A DNA stretch of 64,000 nucleotides from Bacillota bacterium (GTDB taxonomy: Bacteria > Bacillota > Clostridia > Oscillospirales > Oscillospiraceae). Position 1 is the first letter of the stretch. Every line of letters starts with the position of its first letter. The DNA lies in contig JAQYLT010000078.1 of NCBI GenBank assembly GCA_028719885.1, positions 112,503-176,502 of the forward strand, written 5' to 3'. The translations under genes were made by a program, and so were the position numbers. Positions 43,043 to 51,791 of the stretch are shown piece by piece. The notes under the pieces are model-generated. The model was given only the letters and a program-made list of their open reading frames with translations, did not search any database and had not been told where the DNA came from.

Positions 43043-43864
43043 TTAAAAGTCGAAAGCTACCAGGATGGCGCCGGATTCGGCATAGTAGCTGCAAAGGCCG
43101 CCGCTTTCGCTGATGGCCACATCGGAGCCGGGCCAGGTGGTTTTCACCAGGTCGGCAAGCCGGTCTGCCAACTGGGGATTCCTCACATGGGTGATGCGGA
43201 CCTTGCCCCCATGGAAGCCTGCGGCCTTCATCTGCTCGATGAGCTCCGGCAGTGCCTTCCGGTCTCCCCGGCATTTGGCCAGCTGTGAAAGGGTACCCTC
43301 GGGGCTGGCGGTGCCCACAATGCGGATGCCCAGCACTCCCACCGCAGCGGCAGCCACCTTGCTCACCCGGCCATTCTGGGACATATTATGCAGGGACTGG
43401 AGGGAGAAGAACAGCCGAGTGTGGTGCATATACTCCCGGACCTGGGCCTCCACCTGGTGAAAGGCCAGGCCCTGACCGGTGAGCTCCTGGAGCTTTTCCA
43501 GAATCAGCAGAATCTCCGGCCCGGTGCTCAGGCTGTCGAACACGGCAATTTTGGCATCGGGGTGCTCCTGGAGGTACAGCTCCCGGGCGGCCATGGCGGC
43601 ATTGTAGGACCCGGAGAGACTGCCGGTGATGGTCACCACATAGATTTCATCCGCCCCCTCATAGGCATCCAGCCAGCCATCCACACTGGGGCAGGCGGTG
43701 TAGGAGCGGCCCTTGTAGTCAGCCAGATAGTCCAGCAGCTCATTCACATTCAGGTGCTCATTATCCACGAAACTCTTTTCGTCGGTGGAGATAATCAGGG
43801 GTACATATTTTACCCCGGAAAGCTTCGGCCGGTCGGAAGAAGAGTCGGCAATCAGTTGAATCAT
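43043..43864 (-). CDS. DegV family fatty-acid-binding protein
   Basis: This 273-residue protein starts IQLIADSSSD, with TACPSVDGWLDAYEGADEIYVVTITGSLSGSYNAA carrying the conserved Thr/Ser lipid-binding loops of DegV/FakB proteins. FakB proteins present fatty acids to the kinase FakA; no FakA is in the window, so that role is only likely. The start ATG follows GGAGGGCG. Divergent from the DUF1836 gene with back-to-back sigma-A promoters. Confidence 0.9.
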   Translation of the reverse strand: MIQLIADSSSDRPKLSGVKYVPLIISTDEKSFVDNEHLNVNELLDYLADYKGRSYTACPSVDGWLDAYEGADEIYVVTITGSLSGSYNAAMAARELYLQEHPDAKIAVFDSLSTGPEILLILEKLQELTGQGLAFHQVEAQVREYMHHTRLFFSLQSLHNMSQNGRVSKVAAAAVGVLGIRIVGTASPEGTLSQLAKCRGDRKALPELIEQMKAAGFHGGKVRITHVRNPQLADRLADLVKTTWPGSDVAISESGGLCSYYAESGAILVAFDF

Positions 43865-43899
43865 AATCGCCCTCCAAAGCAGATTCTATGGTCGCTTAC

Positions 43900-43928
43900 A
43901 TATTAACACGTTTCTGTATAGCTGTCAA
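43900..43928 (-). promoter_or_regulatory. Promoter of degV-family gene
   Basis: Minus-strand TTGACA (43923-43928), 17 bp, TAATAT (43900-43905). Confidence 0.85.
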
Positions 43929-43947
43929 TCGGTTTTTGGAAAACTTG

Positions 43948-43976
43948 TTGACAGGAAAGAGAAATGGTATTAATAT
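43948..43976 (+). promoter_or_regulatory. Promoter of DUF1836 gene
   Basis: TTGACA (43948-43953), 17 bp, TAATAT (43971-43976). Its -35 and that of the divergent gene are 19 bp apart. Confidence 0.85.
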
Positions 43977-44005
43977 AGGGACAGCGAAAGAGAGGATTAT
44001 GGTCG

Positions 44006-44515
44006 ATGAATGAAGAATATCGCCGCCAGCTGGCGGAATATGTGGCGGAGTTCCATCTGCCCCGGTACCGGGAGCTGCCGGATATCGGCCTGCATCTGGA
44101 GCAGGTCACCCGCTACGCCTCCCGCTATGTCCCCAGCCAGCTCACCGGCTCCATGGTGAGCAACTATGTCAAGCAGAAGCTGATTCCCGGCCCGGTGAAA
44201 AAGTCCTATTATCAGGAGAGCATTGCCTATCTGATTTTCCTATCTTACATCAAAGCCGTCATGCCCCTGGAGGACATCCGCCTGATGATGGAGGTGCAGA
44301 AGAGCAGCTATGAGCTCCAGGTGGCCTACGACTATTTCTGCGACGAGCTGGAAAACCTGCTTCAATATGTCTGCGGCCTCCGGGAGACCCCGGCGGTGGT
44401 CGGCAGCACCCGCTCCCAGGAAAAGGAGCTGCTGCGTACCGCCCTGCTGTCCATCACCTACAAAATCTATCTGGACCAGTACCTGAGCCTCATCCGGGCA
44501 GAAAAAAACAGCTGA
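44006..44515 (+). CDS. DUF1836 protein, copy 1
   Basis: This 169-residue protein shows the DUF1836 pattern: an N-terminal MerR-like helix-turn-helix segment (LTGSMVSNYVKQKLIPGPVKKSYYQESIAYLIFLSYIKAVMPLEDIRLMM, about 48-97) followed by helices. The family looks DNA-binding but is uncharacterised. Divergent from the DegV-family gene, which it might regulate. A paralogue lies at 53506. Confidence 0.85.
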   Translation: MNEEYRRQLAEYVAEFHLPRYRELPDIGLHLEQVTRYASRYVPSQLTGSMVSNYVKQKLIPGPVKKSYYQESIAYLIFLSYIKAVMPLEDIRLMMEVQKSSYELQVAYDYFCDELENLLQYVCGLRETPAVVGSTRSQEKELLRTALLSITYKIYLDQYLSLIRAEKNS

Positions 44516-44516
44516 A

Positions 44517-44562
44517 AAAAGCCTGAGGTCTCCGCCAAACAGCGGAAATCCCAGGCTTTTTC
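44517..44562. terminator. Bidirectional terminator, DUF1836 / fructokinase
   Basis: AAAAGCCTG...CAGGCTTTTT with an inner TCCGC/GCGGA stem; T-tracts on both strands between convergent genes. Confidence 0.88.
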
Positions 44563-44569
44563 CTTTTGA

Positions 44570-45502
44570 TTATTTCACTTCCTCCAGCCGGGGCATGGCG
44601 GGGATGGCCCCGTGGCGGCTGGTAGTGATGCTGGCGGCTTTATTGGCAAAGGCAGCGGTCTCCGTCAGCTTTTCCAGGGGCAGCTTGTCCAGATCCTCGT
44701 TCACCAGCTTGGACAGGGCCGCGCCGAAGAAGGTATCTCCCGCGCCGTTGGTGTCGCCCACCTTCACCTTGATGCCGGGGACGCTGCCGGTTTCCTCTCC
44801 CAGCCGGAAGAAAGCCCCGTTGGCCCCCAGGGTGATGAAGATCAGCCGGATGCCCAGCTTGGAAAGGATTGCAGAGCCCGCTGCCGGGTCGGTGGTGCCG
44901 GTAAGCAGGGGCAGCTCCTCGTCAGAGATTTTCAGAATGTCGCACAGGGGGAGGGCATTCTTCATCTCCCGGATGGCCTCTTCCTCCGAGCTCCACAGGC
45001 TTGCCCGGTAGTTGGGATCGTAGCTCACCAGGCAGCCGTTTTCCCGGGCGGCCTTGGCGGCGTAAAGAGTGGCGCTGCGGGCGGGCTCGGCGGTGAGACT
45101 GACGGAGCCAAAATGGAGAATCCGGGTGTTTTTCAGCAGCTCCGCCGGGATTTCCTCGGGCTTCAGGTTCACATCCGCGCTGGGGTTGCGGTAGAAGCTG
45201 AAGCTCCGCTCTCCGGTTTCATCCACGGAGACCACCGCCAGGGTGGTGTGCTCTTTGGAATCCTCCAAGAGCCCCTGGGTATCCACCCCGTTTTCATTCA
45301 GCACGGCGCGCAGATAGCTTCCGTAAGCATCCTTGCCCACCTTGCCCACAAAGGCGGTGCTGGCTCCCAGCCGGGAAGCGGCCACCGCCAGATTGGCCGG
45401 AGCGCCGCCGGGATTGGCCGCGTACTGGCCCACGCCCTGCTCATTCACACCCGTCTGGGTCAAATCGATCAGAACCTCGCCGATTGCCACGATGTCTTTC
45501 AT
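44570..45502 (-). CDS. PfkB-family carbohydrate kinase (fructokinase-like)
   Basis: This 310-residue sugar kinase has the PfkB signature 1 around NPGGAPANLAVAASRLG (near 30) and signature 2 DTNGAGDTFFGAAL with the catalytic Asp near 247. Sequence order fits bacterial fructokinases (phosphorylating fructose from sucrose), but no sucrose hydrolase or PTS is adjacent, so the sugar is uncertain. It lies 14 bp after the fprA-type gene on the same strand. Confidence 0.88.
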   Translation of the reverse strand: MKDIVAIGEVLIDLTQTGVNEQGVGQYAANPGGAPANLAVAASRLGASTAFVGKVGKDAYGSYLRAVLNENGVDTQGLLEDSKEHTTLAVVSVDETGERSFSFYRNPSADVNLKPEEIPAELLKNTRILHFGSVSLTAEPARSATLYAAKAARENGCLVSYDPNYRASLWSSEEEAIREMKNALPLCDILKISDEELPLLTGTTDPAAGSAILSKLGIRLIFITLGANGAFFRLGEETGSVPGIKVKVGDTNGAGDTFFGAALSKLVNEDLDKLPLEKLTETAAFANKAASITTSRHGAIPAMPRLEEVK

Positions 45503-45516
45503 GCCGGGTTTCCTCC

Positions 45517-46665
45517 TTATTTCGTCAGCTCCTCTGCCAGGCGGCGGATGGATGCCCTGGTCTCGTCATTCATGGCGGACTTGATGGTCACCTTTTCCTG
45601 GGCAAAGGTGAGATTTTTGCTCTTTTCCAGGGCGGCGGCCATGATTCTGGCAGCGGCGGGGGCCCAGGTGCCGTTTTCCATAAAGGCCACGGTGCGGTTC
45701 TGGTAGCTCCGCTCTGTCAGGGCGTGGAGGAAGGCATGCATGCAGGGGAAGATGTCCCCATTGTAGGTAACGGAGGCCAACACCAGCCGGTCATACCGGA
45801 AGGCATCCTCCACGCACTCGGCCATATCCTCCCGGGCCAGGTCCGCCAAAACGACCTTCTGGCCCCTGGCTTCCAGCTCCTTTGCCAGCGCTTCGGCGGC
45901 GGCCTTGGTGTGGCCGTAGATGGAGGCGTAGGCGATCATTACGCCGGAATCCTCGGGACGGTAGGAGGACCAGATGTCATATTTTTCGATGTAATGCCCC
46001 AGATTTTCCTTGAGGACGGGTCCGTGGAGGGGGCAGATGATGGAAATGTCCAATGTGGCAGCGATTTTCAGCAGCTTCTGCACCTGCATGCCGTATTTCC
46101 CCACGATGCCGATGTAGTAGCGACGAGCCTCGCAGTCCCATTCGTCTGCTACATCCAGGGCGCCGAATTTGCCGAAGCCGTCGGCGGAGAAGAGCACCTT
46201 GTCGGTTTCGTCATAGGTCACCATGACCTCGGGCCAGTGGACCATGGGGGCGAAGACAAAATGGAGCACATGCTTGCCCAGGCTCAGGGTCGCCCCGTCC
46301 TTCACGGCCATCTGCTGCATTTTGGGGGCATCGGGGAAGAACTGGCCCATCATGGTAAAGGTCTTCACATTGCCCACCACGCAGGCCTCGGGATAGCGCT
46401 TCAAAAATTCCACAATGTTGGCGGAGTGGTCCGGCTCCATATGCTGCACCACCAGATAATCCGGCTGCCGGTCCCCCAGCACGGCCTGGATGTTATCCAG
46501 CCACTGCTGGGTGAAGTGCTGGTCCACCGTGTCCATCACGGCCACCTTGTCATCCAGAATCACATAGGAATTATATGCCATGCCATTGGGCACCACATAC
46601 TGCCCCTCGAAGAGGTCGACCTGGTGGTCGTTTACGCCCACATAGCGGATATCGTTGGTAATCAT
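45517..46665 (-). CDS. FprA-type flavodiiron protein
   Basis: This roughly 382-residue A-type flavoprotein reduces oxygen or nitric oxide to protect anaerobes. The N-terminal metallo-lactamase-like domain has the diiron ligands in HMEPDHSAN (H-x-E-x-D-H), the later ICPLHGPVL and a GNVKTF block. The C-terminal flavodoxin domain (about 250-382) has IAYASIYGHTKAAAEAL as the FMN phosphate loop. The start at 46665 follows GGAGG; the longer frame lacks a ribosome site. Confidence 0.93.
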   Translation of the reverse strand: MITNDIRYVGVNDHQVDLFEGQYVVPNGMAYNSYVILDDKVAVMDTVDQHFTQQWLDNIQAVLGDRQPDYLVVQHMEPDHSANIVEFLKRYPEACVVGNVKTFTMMGQFFPDAPKMQQMAVKDGATLSLGKHVLHFVFAPMVHWPEVMVTYDETDKVLFSADGFGKFGALDVADEWDCEARRYYIGIVGKYGMQVQKLLKIAATLDISIICPLHGPVLKENLGHYIEKYDIWSSYRPEDSGVMIAYASIYGHTKAAAEALAKELEARGQKVVLADLAREDMAECVEDAFRYDRLVLASVTYNGDIFPCMHAFLHALTERSYQNRTVAFMENGTWAPAAARIMAAALEKSKNLTFAQEKVTIKSAMNDETRASIRRLAEELTK

Positions 46666-46766
46666 AAGATTATTTCCTCCTTCTCGTTCTTTTCCCACAT
46701 TATAGCAGAAAGACCCGGTTTTTTTCAATAGGCAACAGCGCCTTTTCTCTTTTTTTCAAAAGAAAA

Positions 46767-46794
46767 ACAGCCCGCCGCGATTGCAGCGAGCTGT
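46767..46794 (-). terminator. Terminator of the tRNA pair
   Basis: Minus-strand ACAGCTCGCTGC / GCGGCGGGCTGT hairpin followed by TTTTTCTTTT. Confidence 0.85.
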
Positions 46795-46802
46795 TGTCTT
46801 CA

Positions 46803-46877
46803 TGGTGACCCGTACGGGAATCGAACCCATGTTACCGCCGTGAAAGGGCGGTGTCTTAACCGCTTGACCAACGGGCC
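46803..46877 (-). tRNA. tRNA-Glu (anticodon TTC)
   Basis: Cloverleaf read on the minus strand: acceptor GGCCCGT/ACGGGTC, anticodon arm CCGCC-ctTTCac-GGCGG, T arm with GGTTCGAATCC, encoded CCA. It directly abuts the next tRNA. Confidence 0.96.
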
Positions 46878-46953
46878 TGGTAGCGGCAATCTGATTTGAA
46901 CAGATGACATACCGGGTATGAACCGGCTACTCTACCAACTGAGTTATGCCGCC
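46878..46953 (-). tRNA. tRNA-Met (anticodon CAT)
   Basis: Acceptor GGCGGCA/TGCCGCT, anticodon arm GCCGG-ttCATac-CCGGT, T loop GTTCAAATC, encoded CCA. The anticodon stem lacks the three G-C pairs of initiator tRNA, so it is elongator Met, or Ile with a modified CAT anticodon. Transcribed with tRNA-Glu. Confidence 0.93.
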
Positions 46954-47095
46954 ATGTGTGGTCAAATGATCTCGGCACCGCCGAAATCAGCTTCCTTATT
47001 ATATCCGGGTCAAGTCATTTTGTCAAGTATTTTTTAAAATTTTTCCACTATAATCTGTCAAATCCCCCTTTGCCGCTGCGGGGAAATGTTGGCCG

Positions 47096-47476
47096 TTAGA
47101 AGATACTGCCGAAATTCAGCTCCTGGGCCTCCATCACCGCCAGAATCCGCCGGTTCAGCTCCTGGCAGGTGGCCCGGAACTGGGTCCCGTCCCGGCAGAC
47201 GGAATAGGCCTGGGCCATGGCAAACAGGCTTTCCACATCCTCCAGGGGCTGATGGTCCGCCAGGGCGGCCACAAAAGTCCGGTGGTCCTCCCATTCCTCC
47301 CTGGCCCGGCTGAGAGAGCCCGCCGCCCCGGGCCAATCCTCTCCGGCGGCGCTGGTTTCCGCCTGCAGCACCAACGCCGCGATGGGCTTTTGCAGCTTTG
47401 TCATCCTGACCTGGCTCCAAAAGCACAGAATCAGCAGCACCAGCAGCAAGCCGACTCCGATGCGAAAACGGGTCAT
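47096..47476 (-). CDS. DUF4363 family protein
   Basis: This 126-residue protein has an N-terminal hydrophobic anchor (about 4-21) and an outer helical domain with LQAETSAAGEDWPGAAGSLSRAREEWEDHR, matching the DUF4363 pattern. Function unknown. It overlaps the DUF421 gene by 4 bp; the pair is conserved in spore-forming Firmicutes. Confidence 0.82.
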   Translation of the reverse strand: MTRFRIGVGLLLVLLILCFWSQVRMTKLQKPIAALVLQAETSAAGEDWPGAAGSLSRAREEWEDHRTFVAALADHQPLEDVESLFAMAQAYSVCRDGTQFRATCQELNRRILAVMEAQELNFGSIF

Positions 47477-48147
47477 TTGCCTTCCTCCTTTTCAATAAAC
47501 AGAATCTGCTGCCCCGCCACCGCCAGCAGGAAGGTGTCCTCCAGCTTGGTATTCCGGTCCCGGAGGGTTTTCTCCACCCAGGCATCATCCTTGCCGGAAA
47601 GGCCCAGGTTTTCATTCAGCAGCACCCCATCCTCCACAAGGGTCACCGGCAGCTGGAGCTGCTTCACCTGGATTCCCGCTTCCTTGGCCGCAGCCGGGGC
47701 ATACTCCGGGTAGGGGAACACCGACAGGGTTCCGTTGGTCTCCAAAATGGCGTACTGCACCTGCTGGGGATTCAGCACATCCTTTTGCCGCAGGTGTCCC
47801 ATGAGCTCATCCAGGGTGATGCGGGTCTGCCGCAGCTTGTCCTGGAGAATCTTGCCGTTTTCAATGAGAATCACCGGCTTACCGCAGAGGATTTTCCGGA
47901 ACCGCTGGCTCCGCAGGGTGCCCCAGGAGAGCACCAACTCCATGCCCAGCACCACCAAAATGGGAATCAGTCCGGAAAACAGGGGAATGCCCCCATCCTG
48001 CATGGGGATGGCCGCCAGGTTTGCCACCAGCATGGTCACCACAAACTCCGCCGGTTCCATCTCCCCAATCTGCCGCTTGCCCATGAGCCGCACCACCAGA
48101 ATCAAAACCAGATAGAGAATCAGGGTGCGAAAATAGGATAAAATCAA
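47473..48147 (-). CDS. DUF421 (YetF-like) membrane protein
   Basis: This 224-residue protein has three membrane helices (about 3-22, 35-55, 60-78) with RLMGKRQIGEMEPAEFVVTMLVANLAA, the DUF421 signature. A cytoplasmic domain follows (KPVILIENGKILQDKLRQTRITLDELMGHLRQK). Function is poorly known; relatives are sporulation- or spore-germination-linked. TTG at 48147 behind GAGGTG is chosen; an ATG at 48189 behind GGAGG is possible but adds an odd N-terminus. Confidence 0.85.
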   Translation of the reverse strand: MILSYFRTLILYLVLILVVRLMGKRQIGEMEPAEFVVTMLVANLAAIPMQDGGIPLFSGLIPILVVLGMELVLSWGTLRSQRFRKILCGKPVILIENGKILQDKLRQTRITLDELMGHLRQKDVLNPQQVQYAILETNGTLSVFPYPEYAPAAAKEAGIQVKQLQLPVTLVEDGVLLNENLGLSGKDDAWVEKTLRDRNTKLEDTFLLAVAGQQILFIEKEEGK

Positions 48148-48184
48148 CTTTTTCACCTCACAAAAATTATCCCCCTTTTTTCCA

Positions 48185-48213
48185 AACATATCCCCTCCGG
48201 CGGCCACATACAC
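48185..48213 (+). promoter_or_regulatory. Possible forespore sigma (SigF/SigG) promoter of pdaA
   Basis: AACATA (48185-48190), 16 bp, CATACAC (48207-48213) roughly fits the xxxATA / CATxxTA pattern of forespore sigma factors; no sigma-A promoter is evident. Weak evidence. Confidence 0.35.
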
Positions 48214-48236
48214 TCCTGACAAAAGGGGGATTTTTC

Positions 48237-49025
48237 ATGGGAAAACGGGATTGGATGATTTTGATTTTTGCCCTTGTCCTGGCGGCCGCGGCAGCGGTGG
48301 GGGTGCTCCGGGGCACCATTCTGGAGACCGGCTCCTGGGGCCTAAGCTTCCGGGAGCCGGGGACCAGCCCCGTAGGCAGCGCCGGGGTGGACCAGCTGCA
48401 TAAATACGACGCGGCCTATCTGGGGAACACCACCGAAAAGGTGATCTATCTCACCTTTGACGCCGGCTACGAGAACGGCTGCACGGCGCAGATTCTGGAT
48501 GCCCTGAAAAAGCACAATGTAAGCGCCACTTTCTTTTTAGTGGGGAACTATCTGGAAAAAAATCCCGATCTGGTGCGCCGGATGGTAGCCGAGGGGCACA
48601 CCGTGGGCAACCACACCATGCACCACTACGACATGAGCCGCATCTCCGACCCCGCCGCCTTCCAAAAGGAGCTGGAGGATCTGGAACAGCTGTATGAGCA
48701 GACGGTGGGGGAGCCCATGCAAAAATACTACCGGCCGCCCCAGGGGATTTACAGCGAGGAAAATCTCCGCCAGGCAAAGAATCTGGGCTATAAAACCGTC
48801 TTCTGGAGCCTGGCCTATGTGGATTGGAAAAACGACGACCAGCCCACGGCCCAGGCGGCCTTCAACAAGCTCCTGCCCCGCATCCATCCCGGGGCGGTGG
48901 TGCTGCTTCACTCCACCAGCAAGACCAACGCCGCCATTCTGGATGAGCTGCTCACCCGATGGGAGGACATGGGCTACCGGTTTGCCCCCATTCAGGAGCT
49001 TTTTCCCCCAGCCTCCCAGCCATAA
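48237..49025 (+). CDS. pdaA: Polysaccharide deacetylase, PdaA-like (spore cortex)
   Basis: This 262-residue protein has an N-terminal membrane anchor (about 5-24) and a NodB deacetylase domain (about 75-255). Motif 1 is YLTFDAGYENG, where the usual TFDDG second Asp is replaced as in PdaA proteins. HTVGNHTMHH is the zinc motif, RPPQGIYSEENL motif 3 and VLLHSTSKTN the C-terminal motif. PdaA enzymes make muramic-delta-lactam in spore cortex. Divergent from DUF421. Confidence 0.9.
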   Translation: MGKRDWMILIFALVLAAAAAVGVLRGTILETGSWGLSFREPGTSPVGSAGVDQLHKYDAAYLGNTTEKVIYLTFDAGYENGCTAQILDALKKHNVSATFFLVGNYLEKNPDLVRRMVAEGHTVGNHTMHHYDMSRISDPAAFQKELEDLEQLYEQTVGEPMQKYYRPPQGIYSEENLRQAKNLGYKTVFWSLAYVDWKNDDQPTAQAAFNKLLPRIHPGAVVLLHSTSKTNAAILDELLTRWEDMGYRFAPIQELFPPASQP

Positions 49026-49027
49026 AA

Positions 49028-49053
49028 AACCTGGAAGCCGAAGCTTCCAGGTT
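49028..49053 (-). terminator. Terminator of mscL
   Basis: AACCTGGAAGC / GCTTCCAGGTT with TTTTTT on the minus-strand side; may also slow pdaA transcripts. Confidence 0.85.
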
Positions 49054-49060
49054 GGAGGGA

Positions 49061-49528
49061 TTATTGCTTTTTCAGGATGTCCCGGATTTCAGCCAGCAGC
49101 AGCTCTTCCTTGCTGGGTTCGGGCTCGGCGGGGGCGGCGGGCTCGGGAGCGGGCTCCTCCTTCTTCTTGGCGGCGTCGGCAACCTTGTTGATGCCCTTGA
49201 CCAGGAAGAACACCACCAGGGCCAGAATCAGGAAGTTGATCACGGCGGCGATGAAGTTGCCGTAGTTCAGGGTGTTGGCAATGACGTTTCCGGCCTCGTC
49301 CACAGGAGCCTCGCCGAAGAGCCGGGGCAGGGTGATCTTCAGCTCGGAGAAGTCGATGCCGCCCATGAAGATGGCAACAATGGGCATAATGATGTCGTCG
49401 GTGATGGACTTGGTGATGGTGGAGAAGGCCGCGCCGATGATGGTACCAACTGCCAGCGCCATGGCATTGCCCTTGATGGCAAAGGCCACAAACTCATCCC
49501 ACCAGCCAGGTTTCTTGGGTGCTTTCAT
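49061..49528 (-). CDS. mscL: Large-conductance mechanosensitive channel MscL
   Basis: This 155-residue channel forms pentamers that open on osmotic downshock. The amphipathic N-terminal helix and TM1 (FAIKGNAMALAVGTIIGAAFSTI), the periplasmic loop, TM2 (NFIAAVINFLILALVVFFLV) and a charged C-terminal bundle are clear. A linker rich in E, P and A (about 118-138) lengthens the C-terminus. It lies 25 bp after serS on the same strand. Confidence 0.94.
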   Translation of the reverse strand: MKAPKKPGWWDEFVAFAIKGNAMALAVGTIIGAAFSTITKSITDDIIMPIVAIFMGGIDFSELKITLPRLFGEAPVDEAGNVIANTLNYGNFIAAVINFLILALVVFFLVKGINKVADAAKKKEEPAPEPAAPAEPEPSKEELLLAEIRDILKKQ

Positions 49529-49553
49529 TGTTTTATGTTCCTTTCTTTAAAAA

Positions 49554-50849
49554 TTATTTCTTACTCTTTTCAATGACTTCCAGTCCGCCCAGGTATTTCC
49601 GCAGCACCTCGGGCACCACCACGGAGCCGTCGGCACGCTGGTTCTGCTCCACCATGGCGGGGAAAATCCGGGAGGTGGCCAGGCCGGAGCCGTTGAGCGT
49701 GTGGACGAATTCGGGCTTGCCGGTGGCCTCCCGGCGGAAGCGGATGTTGCCCCGACGGGCCTGGAAATCCCGGGCATTGGACACGGAGGAAACCTCCTTG
49801 TAGCCGTTCATGGAGGGAATCTGAATCTCGATGTCATAGGTCCGGGCCATGGAGGCGGAGCAGTCACCGGCGGCCAGCTTCACGGTACGGAAGTGGAAGC
49901 CCAGGCCTTTCACCAGGTTCTCGGCCTTGGTGACCAGCTCTTCAAAGGCGGCATCGGAATCCTCGGGCCGGGTGAACTGGAACATCTCCACCTTGTTGAA
50001 CTGGTGGCCCCGGACCATGCCCCGCTCGTCCGCCCGGTGGGAACCTGCCTCCCGGCGGAAGCAGGGGGTATAGGCAAAGAATTTCTTGGGCAGATCGGCC
50101 TCGCTGAGAATCTCATCCCGGTACACGGAAGCCAGGGCAGCCTCGGCGGTGGGGAGCATATAGTGAATCCGGTCGTCAGTGGGGTTGGCGATCTTGTAGA
50201 CCTCGTCGGCGAACTTGGGGAACTGGCCCGCAGTCTCGCCGCACTGGTACTCCAGCATGTGAGGCGGCAGGATGAATTCGTAGCCGTCGGCGATGTGGGT
50301 ATCGATGAAGTAGTTCAGCAATGCCCACTCCAGCCGGGCCCCCATGCCGGTGTACATCCAGTTGCCGGCACCGGCCAGCTTCACGCCCCGCTCATAGTCA
50401 ATGAGGCCCAGGTCATTGCACAGGTCCACATGATGCTTGGGCTCGAAATCAAATTTGTGGGGCTCGCCGAAGTAGCGCAGGGGCTGGTTGTTTTCCTTGC
50501 CGCCGGGGAGCAGGTCCGGGTCCGGCATATTGGGCAGGCTGAGCATGCAGGTCCGGTACTCCGCCAGCACGGCATCCAGCTTCTCCGCATCGGCGGCGAT
50601 GCCGGCCTTCAGCTCCGCCATCTCGGCGAAGAGGGGAGCCACATCCTTGCCCTGCTTCTTCATCTGGGGGATTTCCTTGGAGACCTTGTTCTGGTGGGCC
50701 TTCCGCTCCTCAGTGGAGGCGATGAGGGCCCGGCGCTGCTCGTCCAGCTCCAGGATGCGGTCGATGATGGCGTCGCAGTCCACCTCCTTGGCCTTCAGAC
50801 CTGCCTTGATGGCATCGGGATTTTCCTTGATTCTCTTAATGTCTAACAT
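49554..50849 (-). CDS. serS: Seryl-tRNA synthetase
   Basis: This 431-residue class II synthetase charges tRNA-Ser. An N-terminal antiparallel coiled coil (about 30-100) contacts the tRNA. The class II core has motif 2 CFRREAGSHRADERGMVRGHQFNKVEMFQFT and motif 3 NGSGLATSRIFPAMVEQNQ. Length is typical. It follows parB by 23 bp; no T-box is present before it, so it probably shares the parAB transcript. Confidence 0.97.
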   Translation of the reverse strand: MLDIKRIKENPDAIKAGLKAKEVDCDAIIDRILELDEQRRALIASTEERKAHQNKVSKEIPQMKKQGKDVAPLFAEMAELKAGIAADAEKLDAVLAEYRTCMLSLPNMPDPDLLPGGKENNQPLRYFGEPHKFDFEPKHHVDLCNDLGLIDYERGVKLAGAGNWMYTGMGARLEWALLNYFIDTHIADGYEFILPPHMLEYQCGETAGQFPKFADEVYKIANPTDDRIHYMLPTAEAALASVYRDEILSEADLPKKFFAYTPCFRREAGSHRADERGMVRGHQFNKVEMFQFTRPEDSDAAFEELVTKAENLVKGLGFHFRTVKLAAGDCSASMARTYDIEIQIPSMNGYKEVSSVSNARDFQARRGNIRFRREATGKPEFVHTLNGSGLATSRIFPAMVEQNQRADGSVVVPEVLRKYLGGLEVIEKSKK

Positions 50850-50872
50850 GATTCTAACTCCTTTGATAACGG

Positions 50873-51736
50873 TTATTTTTGCAATTTCATCAGGGCGTCC
50901 AGCAGATTCTGCAAATCGTCCTGTCCATAGAATTCCAATTCAAAGCGGCCCTTGCGCTTGCCGTTGACGATTTTTACCCCACGGCCCAGGTGCTTGCTCA
51001 GGGATTTTTCGCATTCCTTTACATAATCCACCTTCAGCACCGGCGTTTCTTTCACCGGCGGCTGCTCCCGGGACATGTTCTTGCACAATAGCTCCGCCTG
51101 CCGAACGGAGAGCCCCAGATTGGCGATTTTCTGAGCTGCTTCCAGCTGCTTTTTCCCGGATTTCAGCATGAGAATCGCCTTGGCATGTCCGGCGCTGATG
51201 GTGCCTGCGCGGAGCATTTCCAGCACCTTTTCGTCCAGGCTGAGAAGCCTCAGGGAATTGGCCACCGCAGGCCGGGATTTTCCCACCCGACTGGCGGCCT
51301 CCTCCTGGGTCAGGCCGAATTCCTCCATCAGTGACCGGTAGCCCAGGGCTTCCTCTACGCTGTTCAGGTCCTGCCGCTGCAAATTCTCAATCAGCGCCAG
51401 CTCCATGGCCTTTTTGTCGTCGGCCTCCACCACAATGGCAGGGACTTCCGTCAGTTCCGCCATTCTCGCGGCCCGCCAGCGTCGCTCACCTGCAATAATC
51501 TGATAGTATCCGGCTCCCGTCTCCCGCACCGTCAGCGGCTGGAGAATGCCATGCTGCCGGATGGATTCCGAAAGGGCCGTCAATTCTTCTTCGTCAAAAT
51601 CCTGTCGGGGCTGTTCCGGGTTTGGCTCCACCCGGTGCAGGGGCAGCATCCGATAGGCGCTTTCCTCCGCCGCCGGTTCGGAAAAATCTCCCAGCAGCGC
51701 CCCCAGGCCCTTGCCCAGTCCTTTTTGAGATGCCAT
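50873..51736 (-). CDS. parB: Chromosome partitioning protein ParB (Spo0J)
   Basis: This roughly 287-residue protein binds parS and spreads as a CTP-dependent clamp. The CTPase region has GERRWRAARMAEL near 92, then ALIENLQRQDLNSVEEA, the helix-turn-helix LTQEEAASRVGKSRPAVANSLRLL (about 150-172) and a C-terminal dimer domain. The start ATG at 51736 follows AGGAAAGGAAG; the longer frame reads through the intergenic space. parS-like sites at 52581, 52618 and 54058. Confidence 0.96.
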   Translation of the reverse strand: MASQKGLGKGLGALLGDFSEPAAEESAYRMLPLHRVEPNPEQPRQDFDEEELTALSESIRQHGILQPLTVRETGAGYYQIIAGERRWRAARMAELTEVPAIVVEADDKKAMELALIENLQRQDLNSVEEALGYRSLMEEFGLTQEEAASRVGKSRPAVANSLRLLSLDEKVLEMLRAGTISAGHAKAILMLKSGKKQLEAAQKIANLGLSVRQAELLCKNMSREQPPVKETPVLKVDYVKECEKSLSKHLGRGVKIVNGKRKGRFELEFYGQDDLQNLLDALMKLQK

Positions 51737-51791
51737 TGTAACTTCCTTTCCTTGTTGTTTCATTCCCGGCTCCCGCCTTGGGGCAAGGGAA

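Noticed and set aside
46803..46953. tRNA genes as an integration site of a mobile island.
   Set aside because: No integrase, no direct repeat of the tRNA 3' end and no foreign-looking genes flank them.
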